A DNA stretch of 33,019 nucleotides from Chloroflexota bacterium (GTDB lineage Bacteria > Chloroflexota > Anaerolineae > Aggregatilineales > Phototrophicaceae): the NCBI GenBank assembly GCA_026706445.1, contig JAPOYT010000223.1, positions 1 to 33,019 of the forward strand, in the 5' to 3' direction. The notes below the pieces were generated by a model. The model was not told where the DNA came from, made no database searches, and saw nothing but the letters and a program-made list of their open reading frames with translations. Below are positions 7,971 to 16,337 of the stretch, in pieces (within the stretch, counting starts at the first letter, position 1; each line of letters starts with the position of its first letter). A program made the translations under genes and the position numbers.

Positions 7971-9484
7971 ACTTCGCGACTAACATCGTTATCACCGGAT
8001 TCATGGGCACGGGCAAGACCACCGTCGGGCAGATCGTCGCGCGCAAGCTCAAGCGCGAATTCGTCGACATGGACGCCCTGATTGAAGAACGCGCGCGCAT
8101 GACGATTCCGCAAATCTTCCAACGCAAAGGCGAAGATGAATTCCGCGCCCATGAACGGCGTCTGGTCTATGAACTGGCGCTGCGCAACGGCTTGGTGATC
8201 GCCACCGGCGGCGGCGCCCTGGTCCAAGACGAGATGCGCCAAACCATGATTCAAAGCGGCTTGGTCGTCTGCTTGAACGCGAGCAAAGCCGATATCCGCG
8301 AGCGCCTGACGGAAAACGAGCATCGTCCCCTGGCCGCTGGCTGGGAGAGTCTCTTTGAAGCGCGTCAAAGCGCCTATGCCCAAATTCCGTATCAGATTAT
8401 GACGACGGGCAAGACACCGGAGGAAATCGCTGCCGAGATCGCTGCGCTCGACAGCGGCGCCCTTTATGTGAACAGTCCCGATGGCGGCGGCTATCCAATT
8501 TATATCGGCAGTGGCTTGCTGGATTCTATCGCCGATGAATACGAATCGCTGGGCTTGGCAAACCACGTCGTTATCGTTTCCAACGAGACTGTCGCGCCGC
8601 TTTACGCCGATCGCCTGCTAAGCGCCTTGCCCCGCGCCGACCTCATCACCGTGCCTGATGGAGAAGTCTACAAGAACCTGGAGGCAGTGCGCGCCATTTA
8701 CGATCAGCTGCTCGTCTTTGGCGCCGACCGCGGCACTACGATAATCGCCCTTGGCGGCGGTGTCATCGGCGATATGGCCGGCTTCGTCGCCGCTACCTAT
8801 ATGCGCGGCATTCCGCTCGTCCAGATTCCGACAACCTTGCTGTCGATGGTCGATTCCAGCGTTGGCGGTAAAGTCGGCGTCGACCTGCCGCAAGGCAAAA
8901 ACCTGATCGGCGCCTTCAAACAGCCGCGCAGCGTGATTATTGACACCGATGTATTGCATTCCTTGCTTCCGCTTCACTGGCGCTGTGGCATGGCTGAGGT
9001 CATCAAGCACGGTCTAATCGCGCGCCCTTCGCTGCTGGATCCCGAACTCTGGAATCTGGAGAATGCCGAATACCTGGTGCGTCACGCGGTGCAAGTCAAG
9101 ATCGACGTGGTCGAAGTCGACCCCTACGAACGCGGCATCCGCGCCCACCTCAACCTGGGCCACACCTTCGGCCACGCCATCGAAAAGGTGACCCAATACG
9201 CCATACCGCACGGCGAAGCCGTCGCCATTGGCATCGTCAAAGCCGCGCGGCTTTCACGCAACCTCGGCTTCATTGATGACGCTCTGGTCGAGCGAATCCT
9301 CAAGTTCAATTGGCAGCTCGGCTTACCCACCGATATCGCCCTCGATCCCGAACGCTGGTTCGCCGCCATGTCCACCGACAAAAAATGGAAAGCCGGCTTA
9401 TCCCGTCTCGTCATACTCAAGAACCTCGGCGAAGCCGCTGTTATAGAAGGCCTGTCCAAGGAAGAAATCTGTGCCGTCCTTTAA
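7967..9484 (+). CDS. aroKB: Shikimate kinase / 3-dehydroquinate synthase fusion
   Basis: One 505-residue chain covering two non-consecutive shikimate steps. The N-terminal kinase (about 1-160) has a Walker A GFMGTGKTT (11-19), the shikimate-binding DMD (34-36), FR-E (59-63), GGGAL (81-85) and a lid ENEHRPL. The C-terminal synthase (about 170-505) has PDGEVYKNLE (230-239), ALGGGVIGDMAGFVAATYMRG, and the metal ligands Glu344 (MAEVIKHG), His399 (NLGHTFGHAIE) and His415 (PHGEAV). Both catalytic sets look intact. I start at ATG 7967 because it forms the ATGA overlap with aroC; a GTG at 7946 would add seven residues. Fusion order (K then B) removes the need for separate ribosome binding. Confidence 0.95.
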
Positions 9485-9553
9485 CTGTCCCAGCACATAG
9501 GCGCTTGAATATGACGACATCACAATTGTGGATATACCTAAAATTGCTGGTAT

Positions 9554-9613
9554 TGCAGGGGCGCCCGGCGGTCAGTGTCCACGCGCCTTATGCGACCTGC
9601 CATGTCGTCCGCC
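9554..9613. repeat. Family A repeat, long form
   Basis: TGCAGGGGCGCCCGGCGGTC, then AGTGTCCACGCGCC, then ...TGTCGTCCGCC. The left edge uses TGCAGGGGCG, as does the copy at 14126. Confidence 0.65.
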
Positions 9614-9643
9614 AACGCGCGGAAACCGGCGCGGCGAACCTTG

Positions 9644-9740
9644 CGCCGCCCACGCAAAATTCCTTGCGTCCCGCTGCTTTTTCCTCCCCTTCCCTAGCTT
9701 GCTGGGGAAGGGGCTGGGGGATGGGGTTTGCCGCCCGCCC
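9644..9740. repeat. Family B repeat, copy 2
   Basis: CGCCGCCCACGCAAAATTCC with both hairpins retained. The segment between them reads CTGCTTTTTCCTCCCC instead of CTGCGCTAAGCTCCCC in copy 1. The left 20 or so bases (GTAGACACACG...) are missing or replaced. It lies about 45 bases upstream of aroQ. Confidence 0.8.
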
Positions 9741-9783
9741 CAAAAGCGCAAACAATGCCGGGGCATGGGGGTAAAAGTAAAAT

Positions 9784-10233
9784 ATGACCAAACACATTCT
9801 GCTCTTGCACGGACCAAATCTAAACCTGCTGGGAACGCGCCAGCCCGATGTCTACGGCAGCATGACCCTGGCCGACATCAACGCCGCTGCCCAGCGCCAC
9901 ATCGCGCCCTTTGACGCCGAACTGCGAGCCGCGCAGTCCAATTACGAAGGCGAACTGATCGATCTCCTGCATAACGCGCGCGCCTGGGCGCATGGCGTCG
10001 TCTTTAATCCCGGCGCCTACACCCACACATCGCTCGCCCTGCGCGATGCAATTGAGACCATCGAAATCCCGGTCATAGAGGTTCACATTTCCAACATCCA
10101 CGGCCGCGAATCATTCCGCCACCAGTCCTTGCTGGCCGGCGTCTGCCTCGGGCAAATCGCCGGTTTCGGCTGGCACGGCTATTTGCTCGCCTTGGATGCG
10201 CTGCTGCGGCGCTGGGAATTGGGCAAATTATGA
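9784..10233 (+). CDS. aroQ: 3-dehydroquinate dehydratase, type II
   Basis: Dehydrates 3-dehydroquinate to 3-dehydroshikimate by the anti-elimination type II mechanism. The 149-residue product is typical in size for the dodecameric enzyme. Catalytic Tyr24 (PDVYG), Arg19 (GTRQP) and His101 (EVHISNIHG) fall at the standard family positions. [10 protein letters not shown] and [15 protein letters not shown] are also present. The spacer to the start has GGGGG 12 bases upstream, a poor ribosome binding site. It supplies the one step between AroB and AroE that is missing from the main cluster, so it belongs functionally to the block although repeats separate it. Confidence 0.95.
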   Translation: MTKHILLLHGPNLNLLGTRQPDVYGSMTLADINAAAQRHIAPFDAELRAAQSNYEGELIDLLHNARAWAHGVVFNPGAYTHTSLALRDAIETIEIPVIEVHISNIHGRESFRHQSLLAGVCLGQIAGFGWHGYLLALDALLRRWELGKL

Positions 10234-10240
10234 GCAATTG

Positions 10241-10268
10241 AAAAGAGCCCATAACGATGTATCGGCTC
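10241..10268 (-). terminator. Terminator for the coiled-coil gene
   Basis: Read on the minus strand: GAGCC, a 14-base loop with a small inner CAT/ATG pairing, GGCTC, then TTTT. It lies about 28 bases past the minus-strand stop and just after aroQ. The stem is only 5 bp, so efficiency is doubtful. Confidence 0.35.
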
Positions 10269-10296
10269 CTCTTGTCTGAGAAAAAGATATATTAGG

Positions 10297-10749
10297 CTAG
10301 ATGCCGGCCGCTCTCTGAAGCTGTTCCACAGCTTGTCCAATAAGGACACCGCGACGATCGACACGATTCAAAACAGTCTTGATGTGGGCGATGTCACCTT
10401 TCATTTCCCCGACGTCGCCTTCCAAACTATCCAGTCGGGTATCGATGCCATCCAATCGGGTGTCGACACCATCCAGTCGGGTATCGATTCGATCAAATCG
10501 GGTGTCGACACCATCCAGTCGGGTATCGATTCGATCAAATCGGGTGTCGACACCATCCAGTCGGGTATCGATGCCATCCAATCGGGTGTCGATTCGATCA
10601 AATCGGGTGTCGACACCATCCAGTCGGGTATCGATGCCATCCAATCGGGTGTCGATGCCATCCAGTCGACTATCGATTCGATCAAATCGTTCGTGGAGAG
10701 ATGAGATCACTTCGGCAAGTTCATCTCTGGTAACGTAACGCTGTTCCAT
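10297..10749 (-). CDS. Heptad-repeat coiled-coil protein of unknown function
   Basis: A 150-residue protein: a short head (MEQRYVTRDELAEVISSLHE), a central run of 7-residue units of the type RLDGIDT or RFDRIDT, and a tail with LEGDVGEMKGDIAHIK and DRRGVLIGQAVEQLQRA. Leu/Phe and Ile alternate at 3-4 spacing, the classic a/d pattern of a coiled coil. There is no signal peptide or membrane segment, so it should be a cytoplasmic rod or oligomeriser. I chose the ATG at 10749 because GGAGAG lies 7 bases upstream. An in-frame extension to 10923 has no such site. Plus-strand frames over the same DNA are by-products of the 21-bp periodicity. Not assigned to a named family. Confidence 0.7.
   Translation of the reverse strand: MEQRYVTRDELAEVISSLHERFDRIDSRLDGIDTRLDGIDTRLDGVDTRFDRIDTRLDGIDTRLDGVDTRFDRIDTRLDGVDTRFDRIDTRLDGVDTRLDGIDTRLDSLEGDVGEMKGDIAHIKTVLNRVDRRGVLIGQAVEQLQRAAGI
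10435..10686. repeat. Twelve tandem 21-bp units
   Basis: Units begin TCGGGTATCGA or TCGGGTGTCGA and end GCCATCCAA, ACCATCCAG or TCGATCAAA. The unit types alternate, suggesting that pairs (42 bp) have been duplicated together. Because 21 is a multiple of 3, gain or loss of units keeps the minus-strand reading frame and changes coiled-coil length by whole heptads. Confidence 0.9.
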
Positions 10750-10960
10750 TTGCAAACTCTCCGCGGCGTGTTTGGCATTGGGACCAATACGATTGCGCGA
10801 CAGTGTAGCGCAGAACACAATTCGTTGCCAATCATCAAGCGGCAAACATTGCTGAGGGCGCGCAATCTTTTCCTGAACGAGACTAACGCAACCAGAATCT
10901 CCGCCTGAGCGGTTTGAAAACACGGCAATGCACTAGAAGAAGCAATAGACCCCCTATGAT

Positions 10961-11012
10961 GTAGTGCGCCCAGCGGTCAGTGTCGGCGGTCAGTATCTAC
11001 GCGACCTGCTTG
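10961..11012. repeat. Family A repeat, long form with duplicated inner block
   Basis: GTAGTGCGCCCAGCGGTCAG, TGTCGGCGGTCAGTATCTAC, GCGACC. The inner GGTCAGT element occurs twice, as it nearly does at 26522-26580. A degraded right arm (GCGAGCCTTGCGCC) follows to about 11050. Confidence 0.65.
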
Positions 11013-11179
11013 ACCTGCGCGACTTGCGCGTATCAGCGAGCCTTGCGCCGGCGAATTCCCTTCAGTTTGCTTTTTTCGCCTGACTGAGTTGTTTCTGCCC
11101 AGTTGCTGGTCAGAACTTATGAAGACTGACGGCTGTTCGTTGGTCATCTCGCCGATAGGTGAGGCGCGCCTTCGTCCAG

Positions 11180-11185
11180 TATACT
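11180..11185 (+). promoter_or_regulatory. -10 element of glnA (candidate)
   Basis: TATACT, 37 bases before the chosen glnA ATG. No good -35 hexamer lies at 16-18 bases upstream. If used, transcription would start near 11192, which rules out the TTG at 11193 as a normally led start and favours the ATG at 11223. Confidence 0.3.
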
Positions 11186-11222
11186 TCAGCCGTTGGACTC
11201 TAAGGGCTTGACCGGACACGCG

Positions 11223-12557
11223 ATGCTTACATCAGCCGACATCCTTGCCACAGTCGAAGAACAGCGCGTACGTTTCGTCGCGCTCTGGTTCACCGATATC
11301 ACCGGCTTGGTCAAAAGCGTTATGATTCCGGCCGGCGAGCTGGAAAATGTGCTTGAAAATGGCTCCCACTTCGATGGCTCAGCGATCGAAGGATTCGCGC
11401 GCGTCGCCGAAAGCGATATGGTCTTGGCGCCCGACCCCTCAACTTTTGTCGTCTTGCCCTGGACCGCGGGCGAAGAAAAGACCGCCCGCCTCATCTGTTC
11501 AATCTGCACACAGAATGGCGATCCCTTCATCGGCGATCCCCGCAGTTTGTTGATTAAGGCGCTCGATCAGGCGCAGGGCTTGAATCTGCGCTTCAAGACC
11601 GGCATGGAACTTGAGTTTTTCCTCTTTCCGCTGGATTCCATTGGGCAGCCTATGGTCAGCGCTCAATTGGATACGGCCGGCTACTTCGATATCCCCGACG
11701 ACCCAATCCGCTCGATGCGCCGCAGCATGCTCGCCACCCTCACTGGCATGGGAATCCGCGTCGATTCAACGCACTCCGAAACCGGCAGCGGACAGCACGA
11801 AATTGACTTTCAGTATGACGACGCCCTGCGCTCGGCCGATAACATCCTCACGTCCCGCATTGTCCTTAAGACGATCGCCAATCAGTACCGCTACTTCTGC
11901 ACATTCATGCCACGTCCTCATGTCGATCTTCCCGGTTCGGGCATGCACACGCACCAGAGCATGCACGATGCCGAAAGCGGGCTAAATCTTTTCGCCGACA
12001 ACACAGGCGAATACAGCCTTTCCGATACCGCCCGCTACTTTCTTGCCGGTCAACTGGAGCACGCCCGCGCCATGTGCGCCGTGCTGGCGCCCCTGGTCAA
12101 TTCCTACAAACGCTTGGGCACCAGCTTTGAAGCCCCAGTCAACGTGACCTGGGCGCATGTCAACCGCAGCGCCTTGATTCGCGTTCCCAGCACCGCGCCC
12201 GGCAAAGATTATCATACGCGCCTCGAATTGCGCTGCCCCGACCCGACAGCGAATCCCTATCTCGCGATGGCGGTCATGCTCCAGGCTGGGCTCGATGGCA
12301 TTCTGCACAAAATGCCGCTCGCCGATCCCATGGAAGAAACTCTCATGGGCGGCATCCCCGAACGCATGCGCCAGATCGAAGTATTGCCGCATTCCCTCGA
12401 CGAGGCTCTCGATGCGCTCAGCAATGACGATGTCATTTTGTCCGCGCTCGGTCCTTACGTCAGCGACCGCTACATCGCCGCTAAAAGACAGGAATGCGAC
12501 GAATACAATCGACAAGTAACTGAGTGGGAAGTCAAGCGGTATCTCAGCCGCTTTTGA
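11223..12557 (+). CDS. glnA: Glutamine synthetase, type I (alpha-like)
   Basis: Makes glutamine from glutamate, ammonia and ATP; a dodecamer in the family. The 444 residues equal the length of B. subtilis GlnA. Seen: DGSAIEGFARVAESDM with Arg60 (the position that mediates glutamine feedback in the B. subtilis enzyme), metal-binding Glu129 and Glu131 in GMELEFF, SGQHEIDF, PGSGMHTHQSM, NSYKRL, and RLELRCPDPTANPYLA. The adenylylation segment KNLYDLP of beta-type enzymes is absent (GGIPERMRQIEVLPHSL instead), so control by GlnE is not expected. An upstream TTG at 11193 would add ten residues. Its last 14 bases overlap the 3' end of the aspartokinase on the other strand. Confidence 0.95.
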   Translation: MLTSADILATVEEQRVRFVALWFTDITGLVKSVMIPAGELENVLENGSHFDGSAIEGFARVAESDMVLAPDPSTFVVLPWTAGEEKTARLICSICTQNGDPFIGDPRSLLIKALDQAQGLNLRFKTGMELEFFLFPLDSIGQPMVSAQLDTAGYFDIPDDPIRSMRRSMLATLTGMGIRVDSTHSETGSGQHEIDFQYDDALRSADNILTSRIVLKTIANQYRYFCTFMPRPHVDLPGSGMHTHQSMHDAESGLNLFADNTGEYSLSDTARYFLAGQLEHARAMCAVLAPLVNSYKRLGTSFEAPVNVTWAHVNRSALIRVPSTAPGKDYHTRLELRCPDPTANPYLAMAVMLQAGLDGILHKMPLADPMEETLMGGIPERMRQIEVLPHSLDEALDALSNDDVILSALGPYVSDRYIAAKRQECDEYNRQVTEWEVKRYLSRF

Positions 12558-13953
12558 CGATCAGTTCGTGGATCCGCGCAACCGCCGCGCCAGCGTCTCG
12601 GCGCGCCATCGCTACCGTGACGCTGCAATTGGAAGCGCCAAGCGCAATCCCGTAAATCTCGACTTCTTCCAGCCGCTCCAATATCCGTGATATCAGTTGC
12701 GGCGCGCGATGCAGATTGGCGCCGATGGCCGAAACCAGTGACACTGTTTCGATCTCCCACGGCATCTTTTCTGGGTACTCCGCCATCTTCTCTTGCAAGG
12801 CTCGCTGTAAACGATCGACGCCGTCGACGCCAATGCTGGTGGGTATCACCAGGCAGATGAAACTGCTATTCGATGACTGCGAAGCGATCAATACCTCCGA
12901 GCGCATGCCCAGCGTCTTGAATAGCGTATTGCCCACTAGCCGCGTCACGCCCGCCAGCGAACCGCTCACTGGACGGCGCATCGCAAGCCCTTGCACCGAC
13001 GTCACCGCTTTGATGACCGGTTCGCCATCGCTATTGTCAGGCGATACCAGCGTGCCAGGTTGCCGCGGATAGAAGATATTCTTTATGCGAAGCGGCAGGC
13101 TGCCCGCCGCCAGCGGCGCAGTCATGCGCGCGTGCAGTATCCTGGCGCCGAAATAAGCAAAGTCAGCCGCCTCGCTGTATCCGAGATGGCGGACGACCCG
13201 CGCATCCGACACTTGGCGCGGATCCGCCGTCATCATGCCATCGACATCCGTCCAAATCCACAACTCGTCCGCCTCAAGCGCCGCGCTGATGACCGATGCC
13301 GTATAATCCGTGCCGCCGCGCCCCAAGGTTGTCGTTACCCCAGCCGCCGTCGCGCCGATGTATCCAGTAACTACCGGAATCATATCGCGCTGCAAGATTG
13401 GCCGCAGCACCGCGTCGATCCGCTGCGCCGTCAGTCCGAAATCGGGATTGGCATTGCCGTGAACATCATCGGTGATCAATACATCGGCGCCATCAACCGC
13501 GACGCCGCGAATGCCGTTTTGCCGCAGCAGGGCCGCGATGATCCGCGCCGACAGCCTCTCGCCTACCGCTACCACCGTATCGCTGTGAATCGGCGAAAGT
13601 TCTTCGTTCAGATTATTGGCGATGGCTAAGCAATCATCGAGCAATCCGGAGAGCAGTCGATCGATATCGGCTTGCAGCGTATTGCGATCCGGGCGGTCAA
13701 GCGGCAACTGATCAATCAGCGCCAGGTGCCGCGTCCGCAAGTTGGCGGCGATGCGGCGATATCCCCGCGGATGGTCGATCCTCGCAAACTGCGCCGCATC
13801 CAGCAGCATGTCGGTCACCCCGTCCAAAGCCGAGACCACCACCAGCAGCCGATCCCAATTCACCGACTCGTCGGCGATGACACCAAGGACTTGCTCCAGC
13901 CCCGCCGATGTGCCCACTGCCGCGCCGCCAAACTTCATTACCAGCGTGGTCAT
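12544..13953 (-). CDS. lysC: Aspartate kinase (monofunctional, ACT-regulated)
   Basis: Phosphorylates aspartate, the first step towards Lys, Thr, Met and diaminopimelate. The 469 residues have an N-terminal amino acid kinase domain (about 1-280) and a C-terminal pair of ACT domains (about 300-460) for feedback control. Layout resembles E. coli LysC (AK III): VVVSALDGVTD, VAVGERLSARI, TTTLGRGGTDYTAS, WTDVDGMMTADPR, then the ACT segment ASQSSNSSFICLVIP. The opening motif reads KFGGAAVG where the family usually has KFGGTSV, which is unusual. ATG 13953 is chosen for homology; a TTG at 13998 would add 15 residues. No homoserine dehydrogenase domain is fused. It converges on glnA with a 14-base overlap and no terminator between them. 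Confidence 0.9.
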   Translation of the reverse strand: MTTLVMKFGGAAVGTSAGLEQVLGVIADESVNWDRLLVVVSALDGVTDMLLDAAQFARIDHPRGYRRIAANLRTRHLALIDQLPLDRPDRNTLQADIDRLLSGLLDDCLAIANNLNEELSPIHSDTVVAVGERLSARIIAALLRQNGIRGVAVDGADVLITDDVHGNANPDFGLTAQRIDAVLRPILQRDMIPVVTGYIGATAAGVTTTLGRGGTDYTASVISAALEADELWIWTDVDGMMTADPRQVSDARVVRHLGYSEAADFAYFGARILHARMTAPLAAGSLPLRIKNIFYPRQPGTLVSPDNSDGEPVIKAVTSVQGLAMRRPVSGSLAGVTRLVGNTLFKTLGMRSEVLIASQSSNSSFICLVIPTSIGVDGVDRLQRALQEKMAEYPEKMPWEIETVSLVSAIGANLHRAPQLISRILERLEEVEIYGIALGASNCSVTVAMARRDAGAAVARIHELIVKSG

Positions 13954-14125
13954 TTTCCCGGACGAGCCTCCCCTGTATGCTGGCGTCGATGCAATCAACT
14001 ACTCTTGGTACGGGAATAACTATTTCAATTCTATCAACTTCGCCGCCAACTTGACACTCCATTCCGCAACGCTGGAAGGCCAACCCTTGCGCCGCTCTCC
14101 CGCCAATCCCAAATCTGGCGTATTT

Positions 14126-14168
14126 TGCAGGGGCGTGCGCAGCTTAGTGTTTACGCGACCCTCGGTGG
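14126..14168. repeat. Family A repeat, degraded long form
   Basis: TGCAGGGGCGTGCGCAGCTT, AGTGTTTACGCGACCCTCGG. The inner block is recognisable but the right arm is lost. Confidence 0.5.
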
Positions 14169-14218
14169 TAACGGCGCTCTATGCACTCGCTAGCAATAAT
14201 TCCCGCCCGCCAATCATG

Positions 14219-14247
14219 TTGCTTTTGCCCCCGTTTTCGAGTACAGT
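14219..14247 (+). promoter_or_regulatory. Promoter candidate for the RicT-like gene
   Basis: TTGCTT, 17-base spacer, TACAGT. The predicted start lies about 90 bases before the ATG at 14343. Confidence 0.4.
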
Positions 14248-14342
14248 GAAAAACGTTTGAACAGACGGACCTTGGCTGCAAAGGACCGGCGCAAAAACCA
14301 GCGAAAATCCGCTCGCATGCGCCGGCAAAAGGCTTACGCAAT

Positions 14343-15467
14343 ATGGCGATTGCCCAAGTGGAAACTAAGGAACTTGTCGCTGGCGTTCGCTTCCAAAAGA
14401 TTGGCAAGCTCTATCATTTTGACTTTTCGGGCCACCCCGAATTGAAGCAGGGCGATTACGTCATCGTCGATACCCGGCGCGGCCGCCAAATGGGCCAAGT
14501 GATGGGCTTTACCGCGCCTGATGAAGGGCGCCAGGTTCGCAAAATCCTCCGTCCGGCAACGCCGCGCGACCTCGTCCTGCAGCAGCATTGGGAAGCGCAG
14601 CAAGCTGACGCGCTTGAGGCATGCCGCGAGGCCGCCTCCAATCTACGCCGTATGTCCGATGTCAAATTTGTCGCCGCCCAATATAACTATGATGGCAGCG
14701 TCATCACCTTCTTGTTCAGCGCCGAACAAAAGATCGACAGCGGCGTTCTCCAAAAGCGCCTGCAGCGCAAATTCGAGGCGCGCATCGAAATGCGGCAGAT
14801 CGGACCGCGCGATGTCGCCAAGCTGCTTGGCGGTTTCGGCGCCTGCGGCATCACCCGCTGCTGCAGCACCTTCCTCACCGATTTCAGCCCCATCTCGATT
14901 AAGATGGCGAAGGCGCAAGGCATTTCGCTCAATCCCTCAGAAATCACCGGCATGTGCGGGCGCCTGCGCTGCTGCCTCGTTTTTGAATACGAGCAATACG
15001 TCGAGGCGCGCCGTCAATTGCCGCGGCGCAACAAGCGCGTCGGCACGCCCCATGGCGAGGCCCGTGTCTTGGATCAGTTGCCCCTGCGCGATGCCGTCAT
15101 GGTAGAAGTAGAAGAGGGCGGCCGCAAAGTAGTACAGCGAGAAGATATCATTCCGCTGGAAGAATTTCGCAAGCTGGCGGAAAAGGCGCATTCGCCCTGC
15201 GACAAACACGGCGACGGCAGTTGTGAATGCGGCCTGCCCGCCGGTCAGCGCCAGGCGGATAAATTGAATATCCCGCCGGCGCCTGCGCCCAAGGCCAAGG
15301 AGCAAGAAAAGCCAGACGAAGATAAACCGCGCCGACGCCGCTCCCGTCGGTCGCGCGGCCGCTCCGGCGAGCGGACCTCTCAGTCAAATCGCCGCCGCGG
15401 AAGACGCCGCGGTGGACGACGGCCCAACCAGCATTCAGATAGACAAGACAGACCCGATTCCGACTAG
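14343..15467 (+). CDS. PSP1/RicT (YaaT)-like protein with Arg-rich tail
   Basis: The first 275 residues follow B. subtilis RicT (YaaT), part of the RicA-RicF-RicT complex that carries Fe-S clusters and promotes RNase Y-dependent mRNA maturation. Conserved segments: VGVRF-like VAGVRFQKIGKLYHFD, RRGRQMGQV, RIEMRQIGPRDVAKLLGG, GACGITRCCSTFL (Cys168, 173, 174), SIKMAKAQGISLNP, and MCGRLRCCLVFE (Cys205, 210, 211). The C-terminal extension (about 280-374) is additional to RicT. It has three more Cys (286, 294, 296, in PCDKHGDGSCEC) and then a strongly basic RRRSRRSRGRSG/RRRGRRRGGRR tail that suggests nucleic acid binding. AAGG lies about 11 bases upstream. RicA and RicF partners are not in the window. 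Confidence 0.88.
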   Translation: MAIAQVETKELVAGVRFQKIGKLYHFDFSGHPELKQGDYVIVDTRRGRQMGQVMGFTAPDEGRQVRKILRPATPRDLVLQQHWEAQQADALEACREAASNLRRMSDVKFVAAQYNYDGSVITFLFSAEQKIDSGVLQKRLQRKFEARIEMRQIGPRDVAKLLGGFGACGITRCCSTFLTDFSPISIKMAKAQGISLNPSEITGMCGRLRCCLVFEYEQYVEARRQLPRRNKRVGTPHGEARVLDQLPLRDAVMVEVEEGGRKVVQREDIIPLEEFRKLAEKAHSPCDKHGDGSCECGLPAGQRQADKLNIPPAPAPKAKEQEKPDEDKPRRRRSRRSRGRSGERTSQSNRRRGRRRGGRRPNQHSDRQDRPDSD

Positions 15468-15517
15468 ACAACGACATGCCCGCCAACAATAAAACATCGC
15501 CTAAACAATCGAATCTC

Positions 15518-15569
15518 GTAGGGGCGAATGACGGGCTGCGTCGACGCGCCCCTGGCTCCCCCGCCCGCG
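15518..15569. repeat. Family A repeat, diverged
   Basis: GTAGGGGCGAATGACGGGCT then GCGTCGACGCGCCCCTGGCT and CCCCCGCCCGCG. It occupies the spacer between the RicT-like gene and the PIG-L gene. Confidence 0.6.
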
Positions 15570-15601
15570 CCATCTCGGAGACAGCGAAAAAAACCTAAAC
15601 C

Positions 15602-16330
15602 ATGACCGAAACGCAGCAATCTAAAAACGGAAACATCGGCAGCGTCCTCGGCGTCTTCGCGCATCCGGACGACCCCGAATTCTTCGCCGGCGGCGCCTTC
15701 GCCAAATGGGCCGCCGACGGCGCCCACATCACCTTTGTCATCGCCACCAGCGGCGACAAAGGCAGCGCCGATCCAGCCATGACCCAGGAAGGCCTGGCCG
15801 CAATCCGCGAGGCTGAAGAGCGCGAAGCCGCCGCCGCGCTCGGCGTCAAGGACGTCATATTCCTGCGCTACAAAGACGGCGAATTATTCCCCACGTTGGA
15901 GTTGCGCCGCGATATCACGCGCATGATCCGCCTGAAGAAGCCCGATGTGGTTGTCACCCTCGATCCAACTCGTTGGTACGGCTCGCGCGGCATCAATCAT
16001 CCCGATCACCGCGCCATTGGCGCCGCCACCTTGGAAGCCGTCTTTCCGACAGCGCGCGACCGGCTCAACTTCATCGAACATGAGCGTGATGAGGGCTTGG
16101 ATACGCACAAAGTGAGCACGGTATACATCGCCGGCGCCGTCGAACCTAACTTGACCGTTGATGTGACCGACGCTGTCGAAAGGCAGATTGAATCCCTCCG
16201 CGCCCACAAAACGCAAATAGCCGATATGGACAAAATGGCGGAGAATATCCGCAAGCGCTCGCTTGATCCCAACTCGCCGCCGGAATACCCGCGCCGCATC
16301 GAGCGCTTCCACGTGATCAACATGAGGTGA
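15602..16330 (+). CDS. PIG-L/LmbE family deacetylase
   Basis: Zinc-dependent N-acetylglucosaminyl-type deacetylase family that includes MshB and BshB. The 242 residues show the metal motif AHPDDPEFFAGG (His21, Asp23/24), then SGDKGSAD, FLRYKDGEL, and the third ligand region GINHPDHRAIG (His133 and His136). Substrate is unknown: thiol precursors (bacillithiol or mycothiol), glycans or lipids are all possible, and no other thiol-synthesis gene is nearby. No signal peptide, so cytoplasmic. No clear ribosome binding site precedes the ATG. Its stop lies 7 bases before the next gene, whose ribosome binding site overlaps this gene's end, so the two are very likely co-translated. Confidence 0.9.
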   Translation: MTETQQSKNGNIGSVLGVFAHPDDPEFFAGGAFAKWAADGAHITFVIATSGDKGSADPAMTQEGLAAIREAEEREAAAALGVKDVIFLRYKDGELFPTLELRRDITRMIRLKKPDVVVTLDPTRWYGSRGINHPDHRAIGAATLEAVFPTARDRLNFIEHERDEGLDTHKVSTVYIAGAVEPNLTVDVTDAVERQIESLRAHKTQIADMDKMAENIRKRSLDPNSPPEYPRRIERFHVINMR

Positions 16331-16337
16331 TTAACGA

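Larger units (their letters stand above)
9485..9783. other. Intergenic stretch between aroKB and aroQ
   Basis: No supported gene. It holds a family A long-form repeat (about 9554-9613) and family B copy 2 (9644-9740). Open frames crossing it on both strands are repeat read-through. No promoter of convincing quality was seen, so aroQ may depend on read-through from the upstream operon. Confidence 0.6.
10750..11222. other. Intergenic stretch between the coiled-coil gene and glnA
   Basis: Divergent spacer of about 470 bases. It holds a family A repeat (10961-11012) and a glnA -10 candidate (11180-11185). The part 10750-10923 is open on the minus strand in frame with the coiled-coil gene but shows no conserved features. 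Nothing else recognisable. Confidence 0.5.
13954..14342. other. Divergent spacer between lysC and the RicT-like gene
   Basis: No supported gene. It contains a degraded family A repeat (14126-14168) and the promoter candidate at 14219-14247. A TTGACA occurs at about 14052 but has no matching -10. A small plus-strand frame (14257-14445) overlapping the next gene has a basic, unconserved-looking product and is not called. Confidence 0.5.

Noticed and set aside
10435-10686. CRISPR array
   Set aside because: Units are contiguous 21-bp tandem repeats without unique spacers and lie within a coding frame; no cas genes.
10333-10704. Plus-strand open frames with repeated QSGIDAIQSGVD units across the 21-bp repeat array
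   Set aside because: The period of 21 keeps several frames open. Only the minus frame has a proper ribosome binding site, non-repetitive head and tail and coiled-coil periodicity.
10750-10923. N-terminal extension of the coiled-coil protein to 10923
   Set aside because: The extension shows no conserved features and GGAGAG is well placed for the ATG at 10749.
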